Source: Caulobacter soli (lineage in GTDB: Bacteria > Pseudomonadota > Alphaproteobacteria > Caulobacterales > Caulobacteraceae). Taken from it: a stretch of DNA of 64,000 nt. Both the position numbers and the translations under genes were made by a program. Of this stretch, positions 41,286-51,289 are shown piece after piece. The notes beneath the pieces were generated by a model that was given only the letters and a program-made list of their open reading frames with translations, was not told the origin of the DNA and did no database searches. The stretch spans positions 1,922,001 through 1,986,000 of the forward strand of contig NZ_CP049199.1 in assembly GCF_011045195.1 (NCBI RefSeq). Direction: 5' to 3'. Position 1 is the stretch's first letter, and the number at the start of each line of letters is the position of its first letter.

Positions 41286-43195
41286 CCGACGACCTGATGG
41301 CTCAGTTCCTGAGCGAGGGCCGCGAACTGGTGGCCAGCGCCGAGCACGATCTGGCGAGCCTGGCGCGTCGACCCGACGACGCGGGCGCGCTGGACGGCTG
41401 CTTTCGGGCGATCCATACGCTGAAGGGCTCGGCGGGCTTGTTCGACCTGCTGCCTATGAGCGTGATGCTGCACGCGGCCGAGGATCTGCTCGGCTTGTTG
41501 CGGGCCGAGCGCACGGGCGTCGCCGAGGACTTCGAAGCGCTGTTCAGCGTCGTGGACACCGTTGATCGCTGGCTCGACGCGCTGGACCGTTCAGGCGTCC
41601 TGCCGACCGACGCCCAAGCGGTGGGCGAGCGAGAGACCGCGCGCATTCGCGATCTGGTCGCCTCGGTGACGGACACCGCCGAGGTCGTCTCGCGGGCCGC
41701 CCCGACCACCTGGCGACCGCCCGAGGCGTTCCACGGCAGGGGCGGTCTGGCCATTCGGTATACGCCGCGCGCCGACAGCTATTTTTCCGGTGACGACGCC
41801 ATCGCCATCATCGCCGCGACGCCCGGTCTGGCGGATCTGCGGATATCGTCCCGAGAGCCCTGGGGCGGGCTCGAGGACTACGATCCCTACGCCTGTAACC
41901 TGGTGCTCGAAGCGGTTTCGACCGCCAGCCGCGCGGAGGTCGAGGCGACGTTCCGTTTCGTGGCCGACCAGGTTGAATTCGTGGAGCTGACGTCGGTCGA
42001 AGCGACGCCGGCGCCCGATCATGGCGCGCGCAAGACCCTGCGGATCGACGCCGAGCGCGTGGACAGGCTGGCCGGGTTGGCCGGTGACCTGGTCATCGCC
42101 AAGAACGGCTTGTCGGACCTGGCGGCGCAGGCCGAAAGCCTTCCCGGCGGTCAGGCGCTGGGCCAGGCCCTGCGCGCCCGGCAAGCCCAGCTGGACCGGC
42201 TGGTCGGCGACCTGCACGCGACGGTCGGCAAGGTGCGTCTGGTGGCGCTGGGACCGCTGTTCGCGCGGTTCCATCGGCTGGCGCGGGAGATGGCCCGCTC
42301 GCTGGACAAGGACGTGTCGCTGGAGCTGGAGGGGGGTGACGTCGAGGTCGACAAGACCATCGTCGACGGCCTGTTCGAGCCCTTGCTGCATGTTCTGCGC
42401 AACGCGATCGACCACGGGGTCGAGAACCGCGCCACGCGTTCGCGTTCCGGAAAGCCGCCGGTCGCGACCATCCGGTTCGCGGCCAGGGCGGCGGCGGATC
42501 AGGTCGTGATCGAGGTTCGCGACGACGGCGGGGGGATCGATCCGGCCAAGGTACGCGGTCATGCGGTCGCTCGCGGATTGTTGACCCAGGCGGCGGCCGA
42601 TCGCCTGGACGACCAGGCGTCGATCGATCTGGTCTTCATTCCCGGTTTCTCGACGGCGGCCGAGGTCAGCGCGGTGTCCGGCCGGGGCGTGGGCATGGAC
42701 GTGGTGCGCGACGCGGCCACGAAGCTGGGCGGCAAGGTGATTGTCGAGAGCGTGCGGGGGCAAGGCTCCACGGTGCGGTTCGTCCTGCCGGTCACCATGG
42801 TCCTCACCAAGGTGATGGTCGTGGCCTGCGGGCAGGAGCGCTATGGGCTGGCGCTGGATACGGTGGTCGAGACCGTCAGGGTGCCCGCCGATCGCATCGT
42901 CCCGGTGCGCGCGGGCAGGGCGTTCCAACTGCGCGACGCCGTCGTGCCCCTGGTGTCGCTCGGCGTTCTCGTGGGGGCCGCCGAGGCGGAAGCCAGAGCG
43001 GCGGAACGGGTCGTCGTCGCGCGGGTGCGGGGCGAACTGGTCGGCTTCGCGGTGGACGCTATCGTCGACCGCATGGACGCGGCCGTACGGCCCATGACCG
43101 GACTGCTGGCCGGCGCGCCCGGCGTCATGGGCGCGACCCTGCTGGCGGACGGCGCGGTGTTGATGGTTCTGGATCCGGCGGAGCTGATCCTATGA
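41282..43195 (+). CDS. cheA: CheA histidine kinase
   Basis: A 637-residue chemotaxis kinase. The Hpt domain (1-105) has phospho-acceptor His45 in FRAIHTLKGSAG. A region at about 150-240 may be a P2-like docking domain. The dimerisation helices lie near 265-330, and the ATPase domain carries the N-box HVLRNAIDHGVE, DDGGGID and SGRGVGMDVV. A CheW-like domain closes the chain from about 505. ATGA overlaps join it to cheR and to the small gene downstream. It phosphorylates CheY and CheB. Confidence 0.93.
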   Translation: MTDDLMAQFLSEGRELVASAEHDLASLARRPDDAGALDGCFRAIHTLKGSAGLFDLLPMSVMLHAAEDLLGLLRAERTGVAEDFEALFSVVDTVDRWLDALDRSGVLPTDAQAVGERETARIRDLVASVTDTAEVVSRAAPTTWRPPEAFHGRGGLAIRYTPRADSYFSGDDAIAIIAATPGLADLRISSREPWGGLEDYDPYACNLVLEAVSTASRAEVEATFRFVADQVEFVELTSVEATPAPDHGARKTLRIDAERVDRLAGLAGDLVIAKNGLSDLAAQAESLPGGQALGQALRARQAQLDRLVGDLHATVGKVRLVALGPLFARFHRLAREMARSLDKDVSLELEGGDVEVDKTIVDGLFEPLLHVLRNAIDHGVENRATRSRSGKPPVATIRFAARAAADQVVIEVRDDGGGIDPAKVRGHAVARGLLTQAAADRLDDQASIDLVFIPGFSTAAEVSAVSGRGVGMDVVRDAATKLGGKVIVESVRGQGSTVRFVLPVTMVLTKVMVVACGQERYGLALDTVVETVRVPADRIVPVRAGRAFQLRDAVVPLVSLGVLVGAAEAEARAAERVVVARVRGELVGFAVDAIVDRMDAAVRPMTGLLAGAPGVMGATLLADGAVLMVLDPAELIL

Positions 43196-43455
43196 CGGTT
43201 TCACGCGATGGCGCGATCATTCGGCTGCAAGGAGTCTGTCGGGTAGAAGACGCAGAGCCTCTAACGGCCATGCTACAAGGCGTTTCCGACTCCACCTTGG
43301 ACCTCTCGACGTGCAAAGGTCTGCATGCGGCGGTCGTCCAGGCGATCCTGGCCTTCCGCCCAAAGATTGTCGGAGTTCCCGACGACGCCTTCCTGCGAGA
43401 TCGGCTGTTGCCCGCCCTGACAGGCGAGCGGCCGCCCGAGGCTCCAAAGCTTTAG
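43192..43455 (+). CDS. Small STAS-like protein in the chemotaxis operon
   Basis: An 87-residue protein with an alternating beta/alpha pattern (AIIRLQGVCRVEDAEPL, then TLDLSTCKGLHAAVVQAIL) that resembles a STAS domain; the assignment is by pattern only. Its ATG overlaps the cheA stop by 4 bp, which argues that it is real. Small STAS-like partners occur in other alternative chemotaxis-type clusters. A role in kinase regulation is plausible but unproved. Confidence 0.65.
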   Translation: MTVSRDGAIIRLQGVCRVEDAEPLTAMLQGVSDSTLDLSTCKGLHAAVVQAILAFRPKIVGVPDDAFLRDRLLPALTGERPPEAPKL

Positions 43456-43498
43456 TTTTACGTCGCGCATGGGCGCGGCGGTACGAGGAGAACACTTC

Positions 43499-43882
43499 AT
43501 GGGGACGACAGTTCTCATCGTCGACGACAGCAAGCTGGCTCGGATCGTCCTGGGCAAGACAATCGCGGCCTTGCAGCCCGAGTGGACGCGTGTCGAAGCC
43601 GCCAACGCCGATGAGGCTGTCGCCGCGTTCGACGCTCATGCCATCGACGTGGCGGTGCTTGACTACAACATGCCCGGGCGGGACGGCCTGGCCCTGGCCG
43701 AGGAACTGCGCGCGCGCTTTCCGACCATGCCGATCGCCGTGGCGACCGCCAATGTTCAGGACGAGATCATCAGTCGCGCGCGCGCGGCCAACGCGACCTT
43801 CATCGCCAAGCCGGTCACCGAAGAGGGCATGCGCGGGTTCCTGTCCGGCGCGGCGCTGAGGCTGAGGTCGGCCGCGCAATGA
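43499..43882 (+). CDS. cheY: CheY response regulator
   Basis: A 127-residue single receiver domain. Acidic pocket Asp9-Asp10, phosphoacceptor Asp55 in VAVLDYNMPG, a Thr in VATANVQ and the conserved Lys in IAKPV are all present. No output domain is attached, so it acts by protein contact with motor or other targets. GAGGAG precedes the ATG at 43499. Its end overlaps cheC by 4 bp (ATGA), so the signal and its phosphatase are coupled. Confidence 0.92.
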   Translation: MGTTVLIVDDSKLARIVLGKTIAALQPEWTRVEAANADEAVAAFDAHAIDVAVLDYNMPGRDGLALAEELRARFPTMPIAVATANVQDEIISRARAANATFIAKPVTEEGMRGFLSGAALRLRSAAQ

Positions 43883-44514
43883 CCTTGCAATCCATCCTGC
43901 TCGACGACCTGGAGCGGGACGCCCTGACCGAACTGGTCAATATCGGCGTCAGCCGGGCGGCGGCCAACCTTCGCAAGATGGTGGGCGAGCAGGTTTTGCT
44001 GTCGGTCCCGTCGGTCGAGGTCGTCACCCGCGAGGGCGCCACCACGCTGATCCGGGAGCGTGAAAGCGGTGAACTGGTCGCGGTTCGTCAGGCTTTCGAC
44101 GGCGTGTTCTCGGGGCGGGCGCTGCTGATCTTTCCACAGTCCAACAGCATGGCGTTGGTGCACGCGGTGACGGGCGGCGCGCTGTCGGCGGGCGACGCCG
44201 CCGACATGGAAGACGAGGCGTTGGCCGAGACGGGCAACGTGGTGCTCAACAGCTGTCTGGCGACCATGGCCAACATGCTGCAGCGGCCGCTGACGATGTC
44301 CCTGCCGGAAGTCATCCGCGGCGACGGCTCGATGCTGTTCGACCTGTCGCCGGAAGCTGTCGACGGCGGCGTGGTGATGTTTCTGTACATCAACTTCGCC
44401 ATCAACGACCGCGACATCCGCGGCTATATCGCCATGCTCATGGACCTGCCGTCTCTTCAGGCGCTGAAGGGTCTGATCGGCGACTTCATCGAGCGCGTGG
44501 TCGGCGATGCCTGA
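43879..44514 (+). CDS. cheC: CheC-type CheY-P phosphatase
   Basis: A 211-residue CheC-family protein with both phosphatase motifs: ELVNIGVSRAAANL near residue 18 and ETGNVVLNSCLATMANML near residue 115, each with the Glu-x-x-Asn pair that hydrolyses CheY phosphate. No CheD gene is seen in the window, although CheC often works with CheD. Coupled to cheY by a 4-bp overlap. A short gap of 43 bp separates it from the LOV kinase. Confidence 0.9.
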   Translation: MTLQSILLDDLERDALTELVNIGVSRAAANLRKMVGEQVLLSVPSVEVVTREGATTLIRERESGELVAVRQAFDGVFSGRALLIFPQSNSMALVHAVTGGALSAGDAADMEDEALAETGNVVLNSCLATMANMLQRPLTMSLPEVIRGDGSMLFDLSPEAVDGGVVMFLYINFAINDRDIRGYIAMLMDLPSLQALKGLIGDFIERVVGDA

Positions 44515-44557
44515 CCATGGTTGAACCTATTGCCAAGTTTGGCGTGGCGCTCAGGTC

Positions 44558-47317
44558 ATGACCGAGGCCGACGCCGCGATACGTCACAAGGAGGCGGGCC
44601 AGGCGCTCGAGGCGCTGCGGGCGCTCGCCGGACCGCTGTTCGACGCCTTGGTGAAGTCCGGCGTCGCCGTGACCGTGACGGATCCCCGGCGCGAAGACGA
44701 TCCGATCGTCTATGTGAACGCGGCGTTCGAAACGCTGACGGGCTATTCGACCCGCGAGGCGGTTGGTCGCAACTGCCGCTTCCTGCAGGACCCCGCCGCT
44801 GACCGCGAGACCGTTTCGCGTATCGCCGAGGCGTTGCGGACCGATGGGTCCGCCGTCGCCGACATTCTGAACCGGCGACGCGACGGGTCGCTGTTCTGGA
44901 ACCGCCTGAGCATCACCACACTTCTCGACGCTGAGGGCAAGCCGGCCTACCGGTTCGCCACCCAGACCGACGTCACCGGCGAATATGTCGACGAGGCGGT
45001 CGTCGAGCAGCTTCGCGTCAGCCGCCAGAGATTGGCCGAGGCGCAGGAACGGCTTCGGGTCGCCCAGGCGATAGCGGGCGCCGCCGGGGCCTGGGAATGG
45101 GACATCGCCGCGGGCGTGCTGATCGCCGACGTGCGCTTTGCTGATCTGTATGGTCTGGATCCAATCGCGGCGGCCCAAGGGTTGCCCACCTCGACCTTCT
45201 TCGCGCCGGTCCATGCTGACGACCGACTGCGGTTGAAGATCGCGGTGGCGGGCGCGCTGCATGGCGCCGAGGTCTTCACGCGCGACTACCGTATCCAGCG
45301 AGATGGAGTGGTCCATTGGGTCTCGGCCCGGGGGCGCACCTATCTCGACGCCCAGGATCGACCGGTTCGCTTTTCGGGCGTGCTGGCCGACATCACCGAC
45401 CAGAAGCGGGTCGAGGAACAGCTGCTGGTGGCGCAGACGGCCGGCGGCGTCGGCTCGTTCGAATATCTCAGCGGCTATGGCACCGCCGACGTTTCGGAAC
45501 AGTTCTGCCAGCTTCTGGGCTTGCGGCCGGCGACCAGTCTTCCGGTCCGCACGATCAATGCTCTGGTCCATCCTGACGACCCGCCGATCATCCAGGGGCG
45601 GGACGGGCAGCATGCCTTCGGTCCGGCCTTCCACGAGTTCCGCATCCATCGGGCCGACACCGGCGAGGAGCGCTGGCTGGTTTCGCGCGGCGAGTACCGG
45701 CCGCATGGCTCGGGCGGGGTCAGCTTCATCGGCGTCGTCTACGACATCACCACGACCAAGCGCTCGGAAGAGCAGCTTCGCGACCTGACCGAGACGCTGG
45801 AGGTTCGCGTCGCGGCGCGAACCCAGGAGCGCGACCGGGTCTGGAACCTGTCGCGCGACCTGCTGCACGTGATCGGGCCCGACGGCCTCTATCGCGCGGC
45901 CAATCCCGCCTGGAAGGTCCTGCTCGGCTATGACGAGGCCGATCTGGTTGGCGCGGCCGCCGGCAGCCTGGTGCACCCGGACGATCGAGACGCCGCGCTG
46001 AAGCGCTACGTGACTCTGTCGAGCGGCGAGCCCATGGGCGACTTCGACTGTCGCATGCGCGCCAAGGACGGGACCTATCTGTGGATCAACTGGACGGCCA
46101 TGCCGGAAGGCGACGCCATCTACGGGATCGGCCGCGACGTCACCCAGCGCAAGGCGCTGGAGGACCAACTGCGGCAAAGCCAGAAGATGGAAGCCGTGGG
46201 CCAACTGACCGGCGGCCTGGCCCATGACTTCAACAACATGCTCACCGGCATCCTGGGCGGCATCGACATGGTGCGCCGGCGCATCGCCGAGGGTCGGATG
46301 GCCGATGTCGATCGTTTCCTGGACGCGGCGATGCAGTCCGGCCAGCGCGCGGCGGCGCTGACGCACCGCCTGCTGGCCTTCTCGCGCCGCCAGACCCTCG
46401 ACAACCGGGCGCTGGATGTCGGGACCCTGGCGGTGTCCATGGAGGATCTGCTGCGTCGAACCCTTGGCGAACAGGTCTCCCTGCGTATCGACATCGCCCC
46501 CGATCTCTGGCCGGCCGTCGCCGACGACAATCAGCTGGAAAGCGCGATCCTCAACCTGGGCATCAACGCCCGCGACGCCATGCCCGAGGGCGGCGAGCTG
46601 ATCATCGCCGCGCGCAACGTCCATCTCACCGATCGGGAGCTGGCCAACAGCGACCACGCCGAAGCCGGCGACTACGTGGCCATCAGCGTGACCGACACCG
46701 GCGTGGGCATGCCGCCCGAAGTGCTGCAGAAGGTCTTCGATCCCTTCTACACCACCAAGCCGTTGGGCCAGGGCACGGGCCTCGGCCTGTCGATGATCTA
46801 CGGCTTCGTCCAGCAATCCCGGGGCCATGTCGTCATCGACAGCGTCGAGGGGCAGGGCACCACCATCCAGCTCTTCCTGCCGCGTCATCAGGGCGTCGTG
46901 GAGACGCTGGCTCTCGTCGACGACGAGGCCGCGCCGGCGGGCGGCGGCGAAGTCGTGCTCGTCATCGAGGACGATGCGGCGGTGCGGCTGCTGGTGATGC
47001 AGGTGCTGGAGGAGCTCGGCTACCGAGGCATCGAGACCGCCGACGGCCGTCAGGCCGTGCCGATCCTGGAGTCCTCAAGGCATATCGACCTGCTGATCAG
47101 TGATGTGGGATTGCCGGGTCTCAACGGACGCCAGCTGGCCGAGATCGCTCGCGAAAGCCGGCCCGATCTGCCTATCCTGTTCATGACCGGCTACGCCAAG
47201 CAGGCCGCCGATCAGGCGGCGTTCCTCGATGGCGGGATGGAGATCATCAGCAAGCCGTTCGCCATCGAGCAGCTGGGGCGCCGTATCGGCGAAATCCTAA
47301 GGCGTAGGACCGTCTAG
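44558..47317 (+). CDS. LOV-PAS hybrid histidine kinase with receiver domain
   Basis: A 919-residue cytoplasmic hybrid kinase. An N-terminal LOV domain (about 28-140) has the flavin-adduct Cys73 in GRNCRFLQD plus [11 protein letters not shown] and a Gln in ATQTDVT, which fits blue-light sensing with FMN. Three more PAS domains follow (about 165-285, 290-405 and 425-535). A kinase core with [31 protein letters not shown] and GQGTGLGLS precedes a C-terminal receiver with [13 protein letters not shown]. Placed 43 bp after cheC, it may feed light input to the chemotaxis-type pathway. Confidence 0.88.
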   Translation: MTEADAAIRHKEAGQALEALRALAGPLFDALVKSGVAVTVTDPRREDDPIVYVNAAFETLTGYSTREAVGRNCRFLQDPAADRETVSRIAEALRTDGSAVADILNRRRDGSLFWNRLSITTLLDAEGKPAYRFATQTDVTGEYVDEAVVEQLRVSRQRLAEAQERLRVAQAIAGAAGAWEWDIAAGVLIADVRFADLYGLDPIAAAQGLPTSTFFAPVHADDRLRLKIAVAGALHGAEVFTRDYRIQRDGVVHWVSARGRTYLDAQDRPVRFSGVLADITDQKRVEEQLLVAQTAGGVGSFEYLSGYGTADVSEQFCQLLGLRPATSLPVRTINALVHPDDPPIIQGRDGQHAFGPAFHEFRIHRADTGEERWLVSRGEYRPHGSGGVSFIGVVYDITTTKRSEEQLRDLTETLEVRVAARTQERDRVWNLSRDLLHVIGPDGLYRAANPAWKVLLGYDEADLVGAAAGSLVHPDDRDAALKRYVTLSSGEPMGDFDCRMRAKDGTYLWINWTAMPEGDAIYGIGRDVTQRKALEDQLRQSQKMEAVGQLTGGLAHDFNNMLTGILGGIDMVRRRIAEGRMADVDRFLDAAMQSGQRAAALTHRLLAFSRRQTLDNRALDVGTLAVSMEDLLRRTLGEQVSLRIDIAPDLWPAVADDNQLESAILNLGINARDAMPEGGELIIAARNVHLTDRELANSDHAEAGDYVAISVTDTGVGMPPEVLQKVFDPFYTTKPLGQGTGLGLSMIYGFVQQSRGHVVIDSVEGQGTTIQLFLPRHQGVVETLALVDDEAAPAGGGEVVLVIEDDAAVRLLVMQVLEELGYRGIETADGRQAVPILESSRHIDLLISDVGLPGLNGRQLAEIARESRPDLPILFMTGYAKQAADQAAFLDGGMEIISKPFAIEQLGRRIGEILRRRTV

Positions 47318-47344
47318 GACGGTGGCCTGGAGGCGCTCCGCCTC
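47309..47344. terminator. Small hairpins between convergent kinase and binding-protein genes
   Basis: Two short perfect stems lie in the 25-bp convergent gap and gene ends: ACCGTC-TAG-GACGGT across the kinase stop and GAGGCG-CTC-CGCCTC across the binding-protein stop. Neither has a T-tract. They may give weak bidirectional termination. Confidence 0.4.
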
Positions 47345-48281
47345 ACACATAGACGCTCGGGTCGAAGAAGGCGGCGACGTCAGCCCGCTTGGGAAAGATT
47401 CCCCGAGCGGCGTAGTCGTTGGTCACGGCCTGGGCTGCGGCGATGATCTGTGGCGTGATCGGCGACAACGGACGCTCGCCGCGCCGAGCCAGGGTGGTCC
47501 TGGCCAGTTCGGGCGTCATCGAGGTTTGCGCCGCATAGTAGGCCGCGTAGGCGTCGAGATTGGCGCCTGTCCAGGCGCGGGCCTTGGCGATGCGGCCGAA
47601 CGCGTCGCGCAGGGCCAGCCGCTTCTTGGGATCGGCCAGCGCCTTGTCCGAAGCGGCGAAGAACGTGACGCTGTTGTTGATCCCTTCGCCGTCGCGCAAC
47701 AGGCGCGCGCCTTCGGCCTGGGCGCGGGCGAGGTTGGGGTCGTTGGTCGCCCAGGCCTCGATCTGGCCGTTCTGGAAGGCGGCCAACGCGTCGGGTTGCA
47801 GCATGTAGCCGGGCTTGATGTCGCTGTCCTTCAGTCCGGCTTCCCGGATCGCCGCGTAGAGCACCGCGTCGGCGGTGCCGCCGGGCGCGGTGGAGACGAT
47901 GATCTTGCGGCCCTTGAGCTGGGCGACCGAGCGGATGTCCGACTTGGCCGGGACCAGGATGCCGATCCCTTTCGAGGACGAGGCGGCGGCCGCGACGATC
48001 TTGTAGGGGCGACCCAGGATCGCGCCCAGCAGCACCAGGTTGTCGATCGCCACCAGGGTGTCGACCGCGCCAGAGCTGGCGGCCTCGAACAGGGGCGTGG
48101 GCGTGGCGAAATTCGCCCAGTCGACCTTGTAGGGCGCGCCGTCGAAAGCCTTGGAGGCGTCGGCGGCCAGGCGTTGGCCGCGCTGCTGGTCGCCCAGCAC
48201 CAGGGTCACGCGGGCGTCCTTGGGCCCGCAGGCGACCAGGCCGGCCGCCGCGCCAAGGCCCAGGAAGGTTCGTCTTTGCAT
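47343..48281 (-). CDS. SsuA-like substrate-binding lipoprotein (no cognate permease nearby)
   Basis: A 312-residue lipoprotein of the nitrate/sulfonate/taurine binding family with a lipobox near LVACG (residue 18). Regions GQRLAADASKAF and LKGRKIIVSTAPGG are characteristic. GGAG precedes the ATG at 48281. It directly follows the TonB receptor on the same strand (14-bp gap), the same pair layout as at 13880-17510. No permease or ATPase is present. A longer frame to 48491 reads into the receptor gene. Confidence 0.85.
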   Translation of the reverse strand: MQRRTFLGLGAAAGLVACGPKDARVTLVLGDQQRGQRLAADASKAFDGAPYKVDWANFATPTPLFEAASSGAVDTLVAIDNLVLLGAILGRPYKIVAAAASSSKGIGILVPAKSDIRSVAQLKGRKIIVSTAPGGTADAVLYAAIREAGLKDSDIKPGYMLQPDALAAFQNGQIEAWATNDPNLARAQAEGARLLRDGEGINNSVTFFAASDKALADPKKRLALRDAFGRIAKARAWTGANLDAYAAYYAAQTSMTPELARTTLARRGERPLSPITPQIIAAAQAVTNDYAARGIFPKRADVAAFFDPSVYV

Positions 48282-48295
48282 GGGATGCTCCACGA

Positions 48296-50791
48296 TCAGA
48301 ACTTGTAGCCGACGCGGGTGTAGTAGTACCCGCCGGTCAGGCCGAACGGCGAAAACGCCCCGTACTTGCCGCCGCCATTGGTGCTGACGATCCCGACGGT
48401 GTCGGGATAGGTGTCGAAGAGATTGTCGGCCCCGACCGTCAGGGCCAGCTTCTCGGTGACCGCGTAGGTGACCGACAGGTCCGCGATCCACTTGGCCCCG
48501 AAGGTGCGATCGTCGCTCGCCACGGTGGCGACCTGGGTGACCTTGTCGTAGCGCGTGCCGCGCAGGTCCACGGTCCAGGCGTCCTTGGTCCAGCCGGCCG
48601 AGGCGATCAGCTTGGTCTTGGGGTAACCGACCGTCAGCGTGCCCTGCTGCACGCGGTCGAACAGCACCAGGCCCGAGCCCAGCGAGGCCAGTTGCGGCGG
48701 GTTGGCCTTGATGTTCTGGATCTTGGTCTTGTTCCAGTTGAAGCCCAGGCCCAGCTTCAGTTCGCCGAGGTCGCCCAGGCTGGCGCGATACTCGCTGACC
48801 AGGTCGACGCCGCGCGTGCGGGTGTCGATGGCGTTGGCGAAGTACTGGACGTAGATGTCGGTCGGCAGGCCGGCTGCCGCCAGCAGGACATTGACCCCCG
48901 GACCGCTCAACGTGCTGGTCAGGGCGATGCGGTCGTCGATGTCGATCTGGTAGGCGTCCAGCGTGGCCGAGAAGCCGTGGCCCGGGGTGAAGGTCAGACC
49001 GGCGCTGTAGTTGCGGGCCTTTTCAGGCTTCAGGGGCTGGGCGCCGAGCGCTTCGGCCAGCGGCGAGTCGACCCGCACGACCTTGGTCGGGAACTGGTAG
49101 AGGACCCCGGCGATGGTCTGGGTCGAATAGCGGCGCTGTCCGTAGAGCTGCTGGCTGAGCGACGGCGCGCGCAATCCGGTGCTGACTGTGCCGCGCAGGG
49201 CCAGGGCCGCAGTGAGCTCGTAACGCGTGGTCAGCTTGCCGCTGACGGTGTCGCCCGTGCTGTCGTCATAATGTTCGGCGCGGCCGGCCACGCCGACATA
49301 CCAGGCGGAGGTCGGGTTGATCCCCAGATCGACATAGGCGGCCAGGTTGGTGCGCTTGGCCTGTCCCGCGTCGCTGGCGTCAACGGTGTTGACGCCCTGG
49401 ACCCCGATCAGCGCCGGCTTGCCGGCCAGCGGGCCCGAGGTGAACAGATAGCCGCCGTTGGCGTAGGCGGCGGCGTCGCCGGCCTCGACCTTGTACTTTT
49501 CCAGTCGATGCTCGGCGCCGATCGCGACGGTCAACGGGCTGGAGAGGCCCACGTCGTAGCTGCGATCCAGATCAAGATTGGTGGTCCAGACCGTGGAGGT
49601 CAGGTCATAGAGCTTGAAGTGGGTGGGACTGGCCGGGCCGAGCGAGGGGTTGAGGGTGTCGGCGCTGGAATGGCTGATGTTGCGCCCGAGCGCCGAGCTG
49701 AGGTCCCAGGCCCATTCGCCGATCTTGCCCTTCAGGCCCGACGTCACCTCGAAGTCGGTTTCCTTGAGCTTGTAGAGCGGGATGTAACCGTCGGGCGCCA
49801 GCTGCAGGATGTTGGTGTTGGCGTTGGGCCGGCGCTTGGTCTGACGGGCGTTGCCGCTGCGGGCCCCCGCAGTGGCGAAGGTGTAGAAGTCGGTGGTGGC
49901 CGAAACCGGGGTCTGCAGGTTGATCGCCGCGGTCACCGCGCGCACCACGGGGTTGCCGTTGTAGTCGCCGCGCTTGGGATTGGTCTCGCGCGGGTCGGGC
50001 GCGCCGCCGGCCAGGGGATAGTAGAAGCTGCCGGTGGCCGGATCGTTGCGGTCGGTGCGCCCCTGGTACTTGGCCTCGACCGCCAGGTGGACGAAGCCCG
50101 TGTCCTTGAAGGTCGTCCCCCAGTCGGCGTTGGCGTGGGCGTTCTCGCCGTCGCTTTCGAAGGTCTGCCCCAGATCGGCTGAGATCTGGCCGCCAGGGGC
50201 GGACTTCAGGATGAGGTTGATCACGCCGGCGATGGCGTCGGAGCCATACTGGGCGGCGGCGCCGTCGCGCAGCACCTCCACGCGGCTGATCGCCGAGGTC
50301 GGGATCTGGTCGAGATCCACGGGCGTCGCGCCGCTGGTGTCGAGGTTGGAGTTCATCAGCAGGCTGGTCGGATGGCGACGCTTGCCGTTGACCAACACCA
50401 GGGTGTAGCCGCCGCCCAGGCCGCGCATGCTGACGGGGCGCACGACATTGTTGTGCGCGAAGCCGTTGACCGTGCCGTAGTTGATCGACGGCAGCAGCAC
50501 CGCCAGCGCTTCCTTCAGGGTCACCTTGCCGGTGTCCGAAAGCTGTTCGCCGCCGATCACGTCGATGGGGGAGGGGCTGTCGGCCACGGTGCGCGGCTTG
50601 CCGCGCAGGCCAGTGACGATCACGGCGTCGACCGCCGAAGCGCCGTCGACATCGGCGGACGCGGTGGCGGGCTCGGCCGCCCAGGCCGGCGCGCCGGCCG
50701 CCAAGACGGCCAGGACCGTGCTGGTCATCAACACTGCGCGCTGGGTCTTCGCCCGGCGCTCGGCGAGACGCGCCGCTCCGTAGTTCAACAT
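48296..50791 (-). CDS. TonB-dependent outer-membrane receptor
   Basis: An 831-residue outer-membrane receptor with a signal peptide ending near PAWA, TonB box VDAVIVTG, a plug with VNGKRRHPTS and YGSDAIAGVINLIL, and a barrel ending in TRVGYKF. It is similar in length, plug and ending to the receptor at 13880, and both precede an SsuA-like lipoprotein, so they may be paralogous uptake pairs. The ATG at 50791 is chosen over a TTG one codon upstream. AT-rich palindromes lie 80-115 bp upstream. Confidence 0.88.
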   Translation of the reverse strand: MLNYGAARLAERRAKTQRAVLMTSTVLAVLAAGAPAWAAEPATASADVDGASAVDAVIVTGLRGKPRTVADSPSPIDVIGGEQLSDTGKVTLKEALAVLLPSINYGTVNGFAHNNVVRPVSMRGLGGGYTLVLVNGKRRHPTSLLMNSNLDTSGATPVDLDQIPTSAISRVEVLRDGAAAQYGSDAIAGVINLILKSAPGGQISADLGQTFESDGENAHANADWGTTFKDTGFVHLAVEAKYQGRTDRNDPATGSFYYPLAGGAPDPRETNPKRGDYNGNPVVRAVTAAINLQTPVSATTDFYTFATAGARSGNARQTKRRPNANTNILQLAPDGYIPLYKLKETDFEVTSGLKGKIGEWAWDLSSALGRNISHSSADTLNPSLGPASPTHFKLYDLTSTVWTTNLDLDRSYDVGLSSPLTVAIGAEHRLEKYKVEAGDAAAYANGGYLFTSGPLAGKPALIGVQGVNTVDASDAGQAKRTNLAAYVDLGINPTSAWYVGVAGRAEHYDDSTGDTVSGKLTTRYELTAALALRGTVSTGLRAPSLSQQLYGQRRYSTQTIAGVLYQFPTKVVRVDSPLAEALGAQPLKPEKARNYSAGLTFTPGHGFSATLDAYQIDIDDRIALTSTLSGPGVNVLLAAAGLPTDIYVQYFANAIDTRTRGVDLVSEYRASLGDLGELKLGLGFNWNKTKIQNIKANPPQLASLGSGLVLFDRVQQGTLTVGYPKTKLIASAGWTKDAWTVDLRGTRYDKVTQVATVASDDRTFGAKWIADLSVTYAVTEKLALTVGADNLFDTYPDTVGIVSTNGGGKYGAFSPFGLTGGYYYTRVGYKF

Positions 50792-51289
50792 CAAAACCCC
50801 CGACTGCCGCGATTGGCGGAGGCTCCAGCTAAACGAGAGCGGGGTTTCAGCAAGCGAGTTATCGTGCAGTGACTTATAAGTTCATGGAATATTTGTTATG
50901 CGCATAAATATCATTCGGGTTTTATATTATTGAATAGGTTGTGGTGATTAGGCGACACAAGTGAGTGTGTTGGATAGATGGTTATGCCGGGAGGCTTGAT
51001 TATTGATTGTGCCATCGTCGTGATGGCTAAAATGGCCAAGCGGTGACGCCTATCTGGTTCCGCTGACCCGCGATCCAAAGGTCATGGTCGCCCTATGGCC
51101 GGACGTCATCGTCGCGACCGAGCGCCGCAAGCCCTCAGTTTATCTCAAATCCTACTGATTTGATCTGAATTGATCAAAACCCACGCAACCGTCTTGATCG
51201 GGGCAGGGCCCTCGCGGATCAGGATCGGAAGACAGCTCTTGTTGGAGTTCAGCGTTGAGGGTTCAGCCGGCGAGCGGACAGGTCAGGGA
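50792..51289. other. Long divergent intergenic region with several palindromes
   Basis: About 498 bp with no convincing gene between the TonB receptor and the desaturase. It holds ACTTATAAGT (50872-50881) and TTATGCGCATAA (50896-50907), both perfect palindromes near the receptor start, and TCAAATC-CTACT-GATTTGA (51145-51163), a perfect 7+5+7 inverted repeat about 130 bp before the desaturase. The middle, 50870-51030, is AT-rich. It probably carries divergent promoters and operators. Confidence 0.5.

Noticed and set aside
48692..50182. Plus-strand open frame antisense to the TonB receptor
   Set aside because: It lies wholly inside the receptor gene and has no ribosome site or motif.
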